Source of the DNA: Rutpela maculata
Taxonomy: Eukaryota > Arthropoda > Insecta > Coleoptera > Cerambycidae
NCBI GenBank assembly: GCA_936432065.2
Contig: OW386294.2
Span: 46,700,842-46,764,841, forward strand
Direction: 5' to 3'
DNA length: 64,000 nucleotides
The position numbers and the translations under genes are program-made. Below the pieces are notes generated by a model that had not been told where the DNA came from, made no database searches, and saw only the letters and a program-made list of their open reading frames with translations. Shown here piece by piece: positions 23,056-34,679 of this stretch. Every line of letters begins with the position of its first letter. The stretch's first letter is position 1.

Positions 23056-25270
23056 ACGTTTACTTCAAATAATCAAATATCAGAAATTAATTTTGAAGTG
23101 AGTTTTTTCGGTAACGGTGGGTTTTACGAGATTTTCCCAAGAGACCTTTTCGCCTAGAAAATTCATGACTAGGAACTTCTGTTAACAACATTTTTTGATT
23201 CGACGACGTTAAAGCATGTTTTATCATGTCATCGGATAGTAAATGCACAATTTTGAATCGAGTTAAACATTCAATACGAATCATTTACAAGCATACATAG
23301 AACGTTGTATTCGACTCAACAAAGTATAGTGTACGTTTACTTCAAATGATCAAATAGCAAAAATGCATTTTGAAGTGAGTTTTTTCGATAACGGTGGGTT
23401 TTACGAGATTTTCCCTAGAGACCTTTTCGCCTAGAAAATTCATGACTAGGAACTTTTGTTAACAACATTTTTTGATTCGACGACGTTAAAGCATGTTTTA
23501 CCATGTCATCGGATCGTAACAGCACATTTCTGAATCGATTTAAACATTCAGTACGAATCATATACAAGCTTCTATAGAACAATGTATTCGACTCAACAAA
23601 GTAGAGTGAACGTTTACTTCAAATAATCAAATATCAGAAATGCATTTTGAAGTGAGTTTTTTCGATAACGGTGGGTTTTACGAGATTTTCCCTAGAGACC
23701 TTTTCGCCTAGAAAATTCATGACTAGGAACTTTTGTTAACAACATTTTTTGATTCGACGACGTTAAAGCATGTTTTACCATGTCATCGGATCGTAACAGC
23801 ACATTTCTGAATCGATTTAAACATTCAGTACGAATCATATACAAGCTTCTATAGAACAATGTATTCGACTCAACAAAGTAGAGTGAACGTTTACTTCAAA
23901 TAATCAAATATCAGAAATGCATTTTGAAGTGAGTTTTTTCGGTAACGGTGGGTTTTACGAGATTTTCCCAAGAGACCTTTTCGCCTAGAAAATTCATGAC
24001 TAGGAACTTCTGTTAACAACATTTTTTGATTCGACGACGTTAAAGCATGTTTTATCATGTCATCGGATAGTAAATGCACAATTTTGAATCGAGTTAAACA
24101 TTCAATACGAATCATTTACAAGCATACATAGAACGTTGTATTCGACTCAACAAAGTATAGTGTACGTTTACTTCAAATGATCAAATAGCAAAAATGCATT
24201 TTGAAGTGAGTTTTTTCGATAACGGTGGGTTTTACGAGATTTTCCCTAGAGACCTTTTCGCCTAGAAAATTCATGACTAGGAACTTTTGTTAACAACATT
24301 TTTTGATTCGACGACGTTAAAGCATGTTTTACCATGTCATCGGATCGTAACAGCACATTTCTGAATCGATTTAAACATTCAGTACGAATCATATACAAGC
24401 TTCTATAGAACAATGTATTCGACTCAACAAAGTAGAGTGAACGTTTACTTCAAATAATCAAATATCAGAAATGCATTTTGAAGTGAGTTTTTTCGGTAAC
24501 GGTGGGTTTTACGAGATTTTCCCAAGAGACCTTTTCGCCTAGAAAATTCATGACTAGGAACTTCTGTTAACAACATTTTTTGATTCGACGACGTTAAAGC
24601 ATGTTTTATCATGTCATCGGATAGTAAATGCACAATTTTGAATCGAGTTAAACATTCAATACGAATCATTTACAAGCATACATAGAACGTTGTATTCGAC
24701 TCAACAAAGTATAGTGTACGTTTACTTCAAATGATCAAATAGCAAAAATGCATTTTGAAGTGAGTTTTTTCGATAACGGTGGGTTTTACGAGATTTTCCC
24801 AAGAGACCTTTTCGCCTAGAAAATTCATGACTAGGAACTTTTGTTAACAACATTTTTTGATTCGACGACGTTAAAGCATGTTTTACCATGTCATCGGATC
24901 GTAACAGCACATTTCTGAATCGATTTAAACATTCGGTACGAATAATATACAAGCTTCTATAGAACAATGTATTCGAATCAACAAATTAGAATCAACGTTT
25001 ACTTCAAATGATCAAATAGCAAAAATGCATTTTGAAGTGAGTTTTTTCGATAACGGTGGGTTTTACGAGATTTTCCCAAGAGACCTTTTCGCCTAGAAAA
25101 TTCATGACTAGGAACTTCTGTTAACAACATTTTTGATTCGACGACGTTAAAGCATGTTTTATCATGTCATCGGATAGTAAATGCACAATTTTGAATCGAG
25201 TTAAACATTCAATACGAATCATTTACAAGCATACATAGAACGTTGTATTCGACTCAACAAAGTATAGTGT
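23056..25270. repeat. Locally expanded dimer and trimer tract
   Basis: Monomers at 23,056, 23,333, 23,610, 23,887, 24,164, 24,441, 24,718 and 24,995 read R2, R1, R1, R2, R1, R2, R1, R2. The R2 then R1 pair, with CCCTAGAG in its R1 member at 23,333 and 24,164, repeats at 831 and then 554 bp. Elsewhere in the window that pair occurs once per HOR. The 23,610 monomer is chimeric: it begins AATAATCAAATATCAG like the R2 monomers, then switches to CGATAAC and CCCTAGAG like the R1 partner. The first monomer has AAATTAATTTTG where AAATGCATTTTG is normal. The last is one T short (AACATTTTTGATT). Confidence 0.85.
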
Positions 25271-28200
25271 ACGTTTACTTCAAATGATCAAATAGCAAAA
25301 ATGCATTTTGAAGTGAGTTTTTTCCATAACGGTGGGTTTTACGAGATTTTCCCAAGAGACCTTTTCGCCTAGAAAAGTCATGACTAGGAACTTTTGTTAA
25401 CATCATTTTTTGATTCGACGACGTTATAGCATGTTTTACCATGTCATCGGATCGTAACAGCACATTTCTGAATCGATTTAAACATCCAGTACGAATCATA
25501 TACAAGCTTCTATAGAACAATGTATTCGAATCAACAAAGTAGAATGAACGTTTAATTCAAATGATCAAATAGCAAAAATGCATTTGAAGTGAGTTTTTTC
25601 GATAACGGTGGGTTTTACGAGATTTTCATAAGAGACCTTTTCGCCTAGAGAAGTCATGACTAGGAACTTTTGTTAACAACATTTTTTGATTCGACGACGT
25701 TAAAGCATGTTTTACCATGTCATCGGATCGTAACAGCACATTTCTGAATCGATTTAAACATCCAGTACGAATCATATACAAGCTTCTATAGAACAATGTA
25801 TTCGAATCAACAAAGTAGAATGAACGTTTACTTCAAATGATCAAATAGCAAAAATGCATTTTGAAGTGAGCTTTTTCGATAACGGTGGGTTTTACGAGAT
25901 TTTCCCAAGACACCTTTTCGCCTAGAAAAGTCATGACTAGGAACTTTTGTTAACAACATTTTTTGATTCGACGATGTTAAAGCATGTTTTACCATGTTAT
26001 CGCATAGTAAAAGCACATTTTTGAATCGAGTTAAACATTCAATACGAATCATTTACAAGCATACATAGAACGTTGTATTCGACTCAACAAAGTATAGTGT
26101 ACGTTTACTTCAAATGATCAAATAGCAAAAATGCATTTTGAAGTGAGTTTTTTCCATAACGGTGGGTTTTACGAGATTTTCCCAAGAGACCTTTTCGCCT
26201 AGAAAAGTCATGACTAGGAACTTTTGTTAACAACATTTTTTGATTCGACGACGTTAAAGCATGTTTTACCATATCATCGGATCGTAACAGCACATTTCTA
26301 AATCGATTTAAACATTCAGTACGAATCATATACAAGCTTCTATAGAACAATGTATTCGAATCAACAAAGTAGAATCAACGTTTACTTCAAATGATCAAAT
26401 AGCAAAAATGCATTTTGAAGTGAGTTTTTTCGATAACGGTGGGTTTTACGAGATTTTCCCAAGACACCTTTTCGCCCAGAAAAGTCATGACTAGGAACTT
26501 TTGTTAACAACATTTTTTGATTCGACGACGTTAAAGCATGTTTTATCATGTCATCGGATAGTAAATGCACAATTTTGAATCGAGTTAAACATTCAATACG
26601 AATCATTTACAAGCATACATAGAACGTTGTATTCGACTCAACAAAGTATAGTGTACGTTTACTTCAAATGATCAAATAGCAAAAATGCATTTTGAAGTGA
26701 GTTTTTTCGATAACGGTGGGTTTTACGAGATTTTCCCAAGAGACCTTTTCGCCTAGAAAATTCATGACTAGGAACTTCTGTTAACAACATTTTTTGATTC
26801 GACGACGTTAAAGCATGTTTTATCATGTCATCGGATAGTAAATGCACAATTTTGAATTGAGTTAAACATTCAATACGAATCATTTACAAGCATACATAGA
26901 ACGTTGTATTCGACTCAACAAAGTATAGTGTACGTTTACTTCAAATGATCAAATAGCAAAAATGCATTTTGAAGTGAGTTTTTTCCATAACGGTGGGTTT
27001 TACGAGATTTTCCCAAGAGACCTTTTCGCCTAGAAAAGTCATGACTAGGAACTTTTGTTAACAACATTTTTTGATTCGACGACGTTAAAGCATGTTTTAC
27101 CATGTCATCGGATCGTAACAGCACATTTCTAAATCGATTTAAACATTCAGTACGAATCATATACAAGCTTCTATAGAACAATGTATTCGAATCAACAAAG
27201 TAGAATCAACGTTTACTTCAAATGATCAAATAGCAAAAATGCATTTTGAAGTGAGTTTTTTCGATAACGGTGGGTTTTACGAGATTTTCCCAAGACACCT
27301 TTTCGCCCAGAAAATTCATGACTAGGAACTTTTGTTAACAACATTTTTTGATTCGACGACGTTAAAGCATGTTTTACCATGTTATCGCATAGTAAAAGCA
27401 CATTTTTGAATCGAGTTAAACATTCAATACGAATCATTTACAAGCATGCATAGAACGTTGTATTCGACTCAACAAAGTATAGTGTACGTTTACTTCAAAT
27501 GATCAAATAGCAAAAATGCATTTTGAAGTGAGTTTTTTCCATAACGGTGGGTTTTACGAGATTTTCCCAAGAGACCTTTTCGCCTAGAAAATTCATGACT
27601 AGGAACTTCTGTTAACAACATTTTTTGATTCGACGACGTTAAAGCATGTTTTATCATGTCATCGGATAGTAAATGCACAATTTTGAATTGAGTTAAACAT
27701 TCAATACGAATCATTTACAAGCATACATAGAACGTTGTATTCGACTCAACAAAGTATAGTGTACGTTTACTTCAAATGATCAAATAGCAAAAATGCATTT
27801 TGAAGTGAGTTTTTTCCATAACGGTGGGTTTTACGAGATTTTCCCAAGAGACCTTTTCGCCTAGAAAAGTCATGACTAGGAACTTTTGTTAACAACATTT
27901 TTTGATTCGACGACGTTAAAGCATGTTTTACCATGTCATCGGATCGTAACAGCACATTTCTGAATCGATTTAAACATTCAGTACGAATCATATACAAGCT
28001 TCTATAGAACAATGTATTCGACTCAACAAAGTAGAGTGAACGTTTACTTTAAATAATCAAATATCAGAAATGCATTTTGAAGTGAGTTTTTTCGGTAACG
28101 GTGGGTTTTACGAGATTTTCCCAAGAGACCTTTTCGCCTAGAAAATTCATGACTAGGAACTTCTGTTAACAACATTTTTTGATTCGACGACGTTAAAGCA

Positions 28201-29973
28201 TGTTTTATCATGTCATCGGATAGTAAATGCACAATTTTGAATCGAGTTAAACATTCAATACGAATCATTTACAAGCATACATAGAACGTTGTATTCGACT
28301 CAACAAAGTATAGTGTACGTTTACTTCAAATGATCAAATAGCAAAAATGCATTTTGAAGTGAGTTTTTTCGATAACGGTGGGTTTTACGAGATTTTCCCT
28401 AGAGACCTTTTCGGCTAGAAAATTCATGACTAGGAACTTTTGTTAACAACATTTTTTGATTCGACGACGTTAAAGCATGTTTTACCATGTCATCGGATCG
28501 TAACAGCACATTTCTGAATCGATTTAAACATTCAGTACGAATCATATACAAGCTTCTATAGAACAATGTATTCGACTCAACAAAGTAGAGTGAACGTTTA
28601 CTTCAAATAATCAAATATCAGAAATGCATTTTGAAGTGAGTTTTTTCGGTAACGGTGGGTTTTACGAGATTTTCCCAAGAGACCTTTTCGCCTAGAAAAT
28701 TCATGACTAGGAACTTTTGTTAACAACATTTTTTGATTCGACGACGTTAAAGCATGTTTTACCATGTCATCGGATGGTAACAGCACATTTCTGAATCGAT
28801 TTAAACATTCGGTACGAATAATATACAAGCTTCTATAGAACAATGTATTCGAATCAACAAATTAGAATCAACGTTTACTTCAATCAAATAGCAAAAATGC
28901 ATTTTGAAGTGAGTTTTTTCGATAACGGTGGGTTTTACGAGATTTTCCCAAGAGACCTTTTCGCCTAGAAAATTCATGACTAGGAACTTCTGTTAACAAC
29001 ATTTTTGATTCGACGACGTTAAAGCATGTTTTATCATGTCATCGGATAGTAAATGCACAATTTTGAATCGAGTTAAACATTCAATACGAATCATTTACAA
29101 GCATACATAGAACGTTGTATTCGACTCAACAAAGTATAGTGTACGTTTACTTCAAATGATCAAATAGCAAAAATGCATTTTGAAGTGAGTTTTTTCCATA
29201 ACGGTGGGTTTTACGAGATTTTCCCAAGAGACCTTTTCGCCTAGAAAAGTCAAGACTAGGAACTTTTGTTAACAACATTTTTTGATTCGACGACGTTAAA
29301 GCATGTTTTACCATGTCATCGGATCGTAACAGCACATTTCTGAATCGATTTAAACATTCAGTACGAATCATATACAAGCTTCTATAGAACAATGTATTCG
29401 AATCAACAAAGTAGAATGAACGTTTAATTCAAATGATCAAATAGCAAAAATGCATTTTGAAGTGAGTTTTTTCGATAACGGTGGGTTTTACGAGATTTTC
29501 CCAAGAGACCTTTTCGCCTAGAAAAGTCATGACTAGGAACTTTTGTTAACAACATTTTTTGATTCGACGACGTTAAAGCATGTTTTACCATGTCATCGGA
29601 TCGTAACAGCACATTTCTGAATCGATTTAAACATCCAGTACGAATCATATACAAGCTTCTATAGAACAATGTATTCGAATCAACAAAGTAGAATGAACGT
29701 TTACTTCAAATGATCAAATAGCAAAAATGCATTTTGAAGTGAGTTTTTTCGATAACGGTGGGTTTTACGAGATTTTCCCAAGAGACCTTTTCGCCTAGAA
29801 AATTCATGACTAGGAACTTTTGTTAACAACATTTTTTGATTCGACTACGTTAAAGCATGTTTTACCATGTCATCGGATCATAACAGCACATTTCTGAATC
29901 GATTTAAACATTCAGTACGAATCATATACAAGCTTCTATAGAACAATGTATTCGAATCAACAAAGTAGAATGA
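25271..29973. repeat. Mosaic tract between HOR domains
   Basis: Starts and classes: 25,271 R1, 25,548 R1, 25,824 R3, 26,101 R1, 26,378 R2, 26,655 R2, 26,932 R1, 27,209 R3, 27,486 R2, 27,763 R1, 28,040 R2, 28,317 R1, 28,594 R1', 28,871 R2, 29,143 R1, 29,420 R1, 29,697 R1. Pieces match other parts of the window at different offsets. 26,271 to about 26,985 matches both the window start (offset 26,270) and 40,995 on. 27,209-28,039 matches 9,517-10,347. 28,040-28,870 matches 8,140-8,970. 29,143-29,696 resembles 15,594-16,147. It is therefore a patchwork of segments found elsewhere in ordered HORs. No gene is seen. Confidence 0.82.
25548..25823. repeat. Most diverged single monomer
   Basis: This 276 bp monomer carries several changes not seen in its neighbours: one T lost in AATGCATTTGAAG near 25,584, GATTTTCATAAGAG replacing GATTTTCCCAAGAG near 25,628, and CTAGAGAAGTC replacing CTAGAAAAGTC near 25,650. 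Its preceding neighbour at 25,271 also has private bases (AACATCATTTT and GTTATAGCATG). The cluster suggests a stretch that has escaped recent homogenisation. Confidence 0.75.
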
Positions 29974-32900
29974 ACGTTTAATTCAAATGATCAAATAGCA
30001 AAAATGCATTTTGAAGTGAGTTTTTTCGATAACGGTGGGTTTTACGAGATTTTCCCAAGACACCTTTTCGCCCAGAAAAGTCATGACTAGGAACTTTTGT
30101 TAACAACATTTTTTGATTCGACGACGTTAAAGCATGTTTTACCATGTCTTCGCATAGTAAAAGCATATTTTTGAATCGAGTTAAACTTTCAATACGAATC
30201 ATTTACAAGCATACATAGAACGTTGTATTCGACTCAACAAAGTATAGTGTACGTTTACTTCAAATGATCAAATAGCAAAAATGCATTTTGAAGTGAGTTT
30301 TTTCCATAACGGTGGGTTTTACGAGATTTTCCCAAGAGACCTTTTCGCCTAGAAAATTCATGACTAGGAACTTCTGTTAACAACCTTTTTTGATTCGACG
30401 ACGTTAAAGCATGTTTTATCATATCATCGGATAGTAAATGCACAATTTTGAATCGAGTTAAACATTCAATACGAATCATTTACAAGCATACATAGAACGT
30501 TGTATTCGACTCAACAAAGTATAGTGTACGTTTACTTCAAATGATCAAATAGCAAAAATGCATTTTGAAGTGAGTTTTTTCCATAACGGTGGGTTTTACG
30601 AGATTTTCCCAAGAGACCTTTTCGCCTAGAAAAGTCATGACTAGGAACTTTTGTTAACAACATTTTTTGATTCGACGACGTTAAAGCATGTTTTACCATG
30701 TCATCGGATCGTAACAGCACATTTCTAAATCGATTTAAACATTCAGTACGAATCATATACAAGCTTCTATAGAACAATGTATTCGAATCAACAAAGTAGA
30801 ATCAACGTTTACTTCAAATGATCAAATAGCAAAAATGCATTTTGAAGTGAGTTTTTTCGATAACGGTGGGTTTTACGAGATTTTCCCAAGACACCTTTTC
30901 GCCCAGAAAAGTCATGACTAGGAACTTTTGTTAACAACATTTTTTGATTCGACGACGTTAAAGCATGTTTTACCATGTTATCGCATAGTAAAAGCACATT
31001 TTTGAATCGAGTTAAACATTCAATACGAATCATTTACAAGCATACATAGAACGTTGTATTCGACTCAACAAAGTATAGTGTACGTTTACTTCAAATGATC
31101 AAATAGCAAAAATGCATTTTGAAGTGAGTTTTTTCCATAACGGTGGGTTTTACGAGATTTTCCCAAGAGACCTTTTCGCCTAGAAAAGTCATGACTAGGA
31201 ACTTTTGTTAACAACATTTTTTGATTCGACGACGTTAAAGCATGTTTTACCATGTCATCGGATCGTAACAGCACATTTCTAAATCGATTTAAACATTCAG
31301 TACGAATCATATACAAGCTTCTATAGAACAATGTATTCGAATCAACAAAGTAGAATCAACGTTTACTTCAAATGATCAAATAGCAAAAATGCATTTTGAA
31401 GTGAGTTTTTTCGATAACGGTGGGTTTTACGAGATGTTCCCAAGACACCTTTTTGCCCAGAAAAGTCATGACTAGGAACTTTTGTTAACAACATTTTTTG
31501 ATTCGACGACGTTAAAGCATGTTTTACCATGTTATCGCATAGTAAAAGCACATTTTTGAATCGAGTTAAACATTCAATACGAATCATTTACAAGCATACA
31601 TAGAACGTTGTATTCGACTCAACAAAGTATAGTGTACGTTTACTTCAAATGATCAAATAGCAAAAATGCATTTTGAAGTGAGTTTTTTCCATAACGGTGG
31701 GTTTTACGAGATTTTCCCAAGAGACCTTTTCGCCTAGAAAAGTCATGACTAGGAACTTTTGTTAACAACATTTTTTGATTCGACGACGTTAAAGCATGTT
31801 TTACCATGTCATCGGATCGTAACAGCACATTTCTGAATCGATTTAAACATTCAGTACGAATCATATACAAGCTTCTATAGAACAATGTATTCGAATCAAC
31901 AAAGTAGAATCAACGTTTACTTCAAATGATCAAATAGCAAAAATGCATTTTGAAGTGAGTTTTTTCGATAACGGTGGGTTTTACGAGATTTTCCCAAGAG
32001 ACCTTTTCGCCTAGAAAATTCATGACTATTAACTTCTGTCAACAACATTTTTTGATTCGACGACGTTAAAGCATGTTTTACCATGTCATCGGATCGTAAC
32101 AGCACATTTCTGAATCGATTTAAACATTCGGTACGAATCATATACAAGCTTCTATAGAACAATGTATTCGAATCAACAAAGTAGAATTAACGTTTACTTC
32201 AAATGATCAAATAGCAAAAATGCATTTTGAAGTGAGTTTTTTCGATAACGGTGGGTTTTACGAGATTTTCCCAAGACACCTTTTCGCCTAGAAAAGTCAT
32301 GACTAGGAACTTTTGTTAACAACATTTTTTGATTCGACGATGTTAAAGCATGTTTTACCATGTTATCGCATAGTAAAAGCACATTTTTGAATCGAGTTAA
32401 ACATTCAATACGAATCATTTACAAGCATACATAGAACGTTGTATTCGACTCAACAAAGTATAGTGTACGTTTACTTCAAATGATCAAATAGCAAAAATGC
32501 ATTTTGAAGTGAGTTTTTTCCATAACGGTGGGTTTTACGAGATTTTCCCAAGAGACCTTTTCGCCTAGAAAAGTCATGACTAGGAACTTTTGTTAACAAC
32601 ATTTTTTGATTCGACGACGTTAAAGCATGTTTTACCATGTCATCGGATCGTAACAGCACATTTCTAAATCGATTTAAACATTCAGTACGAATCATATACA
32701 AGCTTCTATAGAACAATGTATTCGAATCAACAAAGTAGAATCAACGTTTACTTCAAATGATCAAACTAGCAAAAATGCATTTTGAAGTGAGTTTTTTCGA
32801 TAACGGTGGGTTTTACGAGATTTTCCCAAGACACCTTTTCGCCCAGAAAATTCATGACTAGGAACTTTTGTTAACAACATTTTTTGATTCGACGACGTTA

Positions 32901-34679
32901 AAGCATGTTTTACCATGTTATCGCATAGTAAAAGCACATTTTTGAATCGAGTTAAACATTCAATACGAATCATTTACAAGCATACATAGAACGTTGTATT
33001 CGACTCAACAAAGTATAGTGTACGTTTACTTCAAATGATCAAATAGCAAAAATGCATTTTGAAGTGAGTTTTTTCCATAACGGTGGGTTTTACGAGATTT
33101 TCCCAAGAGACCTTTTCGCCTAGAAAAGTCATGACTAGGAACTTTTGTTAACAAATTTTTTGATTCGACGACGTTAAAGCATGTTTTACCATGTCATCGG
33201 ATCGTAACAGCACATTTCTGAATCGATTTAAACATACTGAATGTTTAAATCAATATACAAGCTTCTATAGAACAATGTATTCGACTCAACAAAGTAGAGT
33301 GAACGTTTACTTCAAATAATCAAATATCAGAAATGCATTTTGAAGTGAGTTTTTTCGGTAACGGTGGGTTTTACGAGATTTTCCCAAGAGACCTTTTCGC
33401 CTAGAAAATTCATGACTAGGAACTTCTGTTAACAACATTTTTTGATTCGACGACGTTAAAGCATGTTTTATCATGTCATCGGATAGTAAATGCACAATTT
33501 TGAATCGAGTTAAACATTCAATACGAATCATTTACAAGCATACATAGAACGTTGTATTCGACTCAACAAAGTATAGTGTACGTTTACTTCAAATGATCAA
33601 ATAGCAAAAATGCATTTTGAAGTGAGTTTTTTCGATAACGGTGGGTTTTACGAGATTTTCCCTAGAGACCTTTTCGGCTAGAAAATTCATGACTAGGAAC
33701 TTTTGTTAACAACATTTTTTGATTCGACGACGTTAAAGCATGTTTTACCATGTCATCGGATCGTAACAGCACATTTCTGAATCGATTTAAACATTCAGTA
33801 CGAATCATATACAAGCTTCTATAGAACAATGTATTCGACTCAACAAAGTAGAGTGAACGTTTACTTCAAATAATCAAATATCAGAAATGCATTTTGAAGT
33901 GAGTTTTTTCGGTAACGGTGGGTTTTACGAGATTTTCCCAAGAGACCTTTTCGCCTAGAAAATTCATGACTAGGAACTTTTGTTAACAACATTTTTTGAT
34001 TCGACGACGTTAAAGCATGTTTTACCATGTCATCGGATGGTAACAGCACATTTCTGAATCGATTTAAACATTCGGTACGAATAATATACAAGCTTCTATA
34101 GAACAATGTATTCGAATCAACAAATTAGAATCAACGTTTACTTCAATCAAATAGCAAAAATGCATTTTGAAGTGAGTTTTTTCGATAACGGTGGGTTTTA
34201 CGAGATTTTCCCAAGAGACCTTTTCGCCTAGAAAATTCATGACTAGGAACTTCTGTTAACAACATTTTTGATTCGACGACGTTAAAGCATGTTTTATCAT
34301 GTCATCGGATAGTAAATGCACAATTTTGAATCGAGTTAAACATTCAATACGAATCATTTACAAGCATACATAGAACGTTGTATTCGACTCAACAAAGTAT
34401 AGTGTACGTTTACTTCAAATGATCAAATAGCAAAAATGCATTTTGAAGTGAGTTTTTTCCATAACGGTGGGTTTTACGAGATTTTCCCAAGAGACCTTTT
34501 CGCCTAGAAAAGTCATGACTAGGAACTTTTGTTAACATTTTTTGATTCGACGACGTTAAAGCATGTTTTACCATGTCATCGGATCGTAACAGCACATTTC
34601 TAAATCGTTTTAAACATTCAGTACGAATCATATACAAGCTTCTATAGAACAATGTATTCGAATCAACAAAGTAGAATCA
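29974..34679. repeat. 17-monomer higher-order repeat (4,706 bp)
   Basis: Classes from 29,974: R4, R2, R1, R3, R1, R3, R1, R1, R3, R1, R3, R1, R2, R1, R1', R2, R1. The unit corresponds to 5,370-9,516 with two extra monomers at 31,359-31,912; the first of these has the GAGATGTTCCC and TTTTTGCCC marks otherwise seen at 11,175. The +1, -1, -5 and -3 bp marks are kept at 32,744, 33,022, 34,134 and 34,406. A five-base gain from a hairpin rearrangement at 33.2 kb makes the total 17 monomers minus 3 bp. The next tract begins the same series again 4,706 bp later. Confidence 0.85.
33225..33251. repeat. Perfect inverted repeat from a local template switch
   Basis: GATTTAAACAT (33,225-33,235) and ATGTTTAAATC (33,241-33,251) are exact inverted copies separated by ACTGA. 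In other R1 monomers this place reads GATTTAAACATTCAGTACGAATCA. The 16 bases at 33,236-33,251 are the exact reverse complement of the normal 16 bases that start at the left arm, GATTTAAACATTCAGT. So a short stretch was re-copied from the opposite strand, replacing the normal downstream bases and adding 5 bp net. I found this change nowhere else in the window. Confidence 0.9.

Noticed and set aside
33225..33251. Rho-independent terminator
   Set aside because: The stem is AT-rich with no following T run, and comparison with sister monomers shows it is a one-off rearrangement, not a conserved signal.
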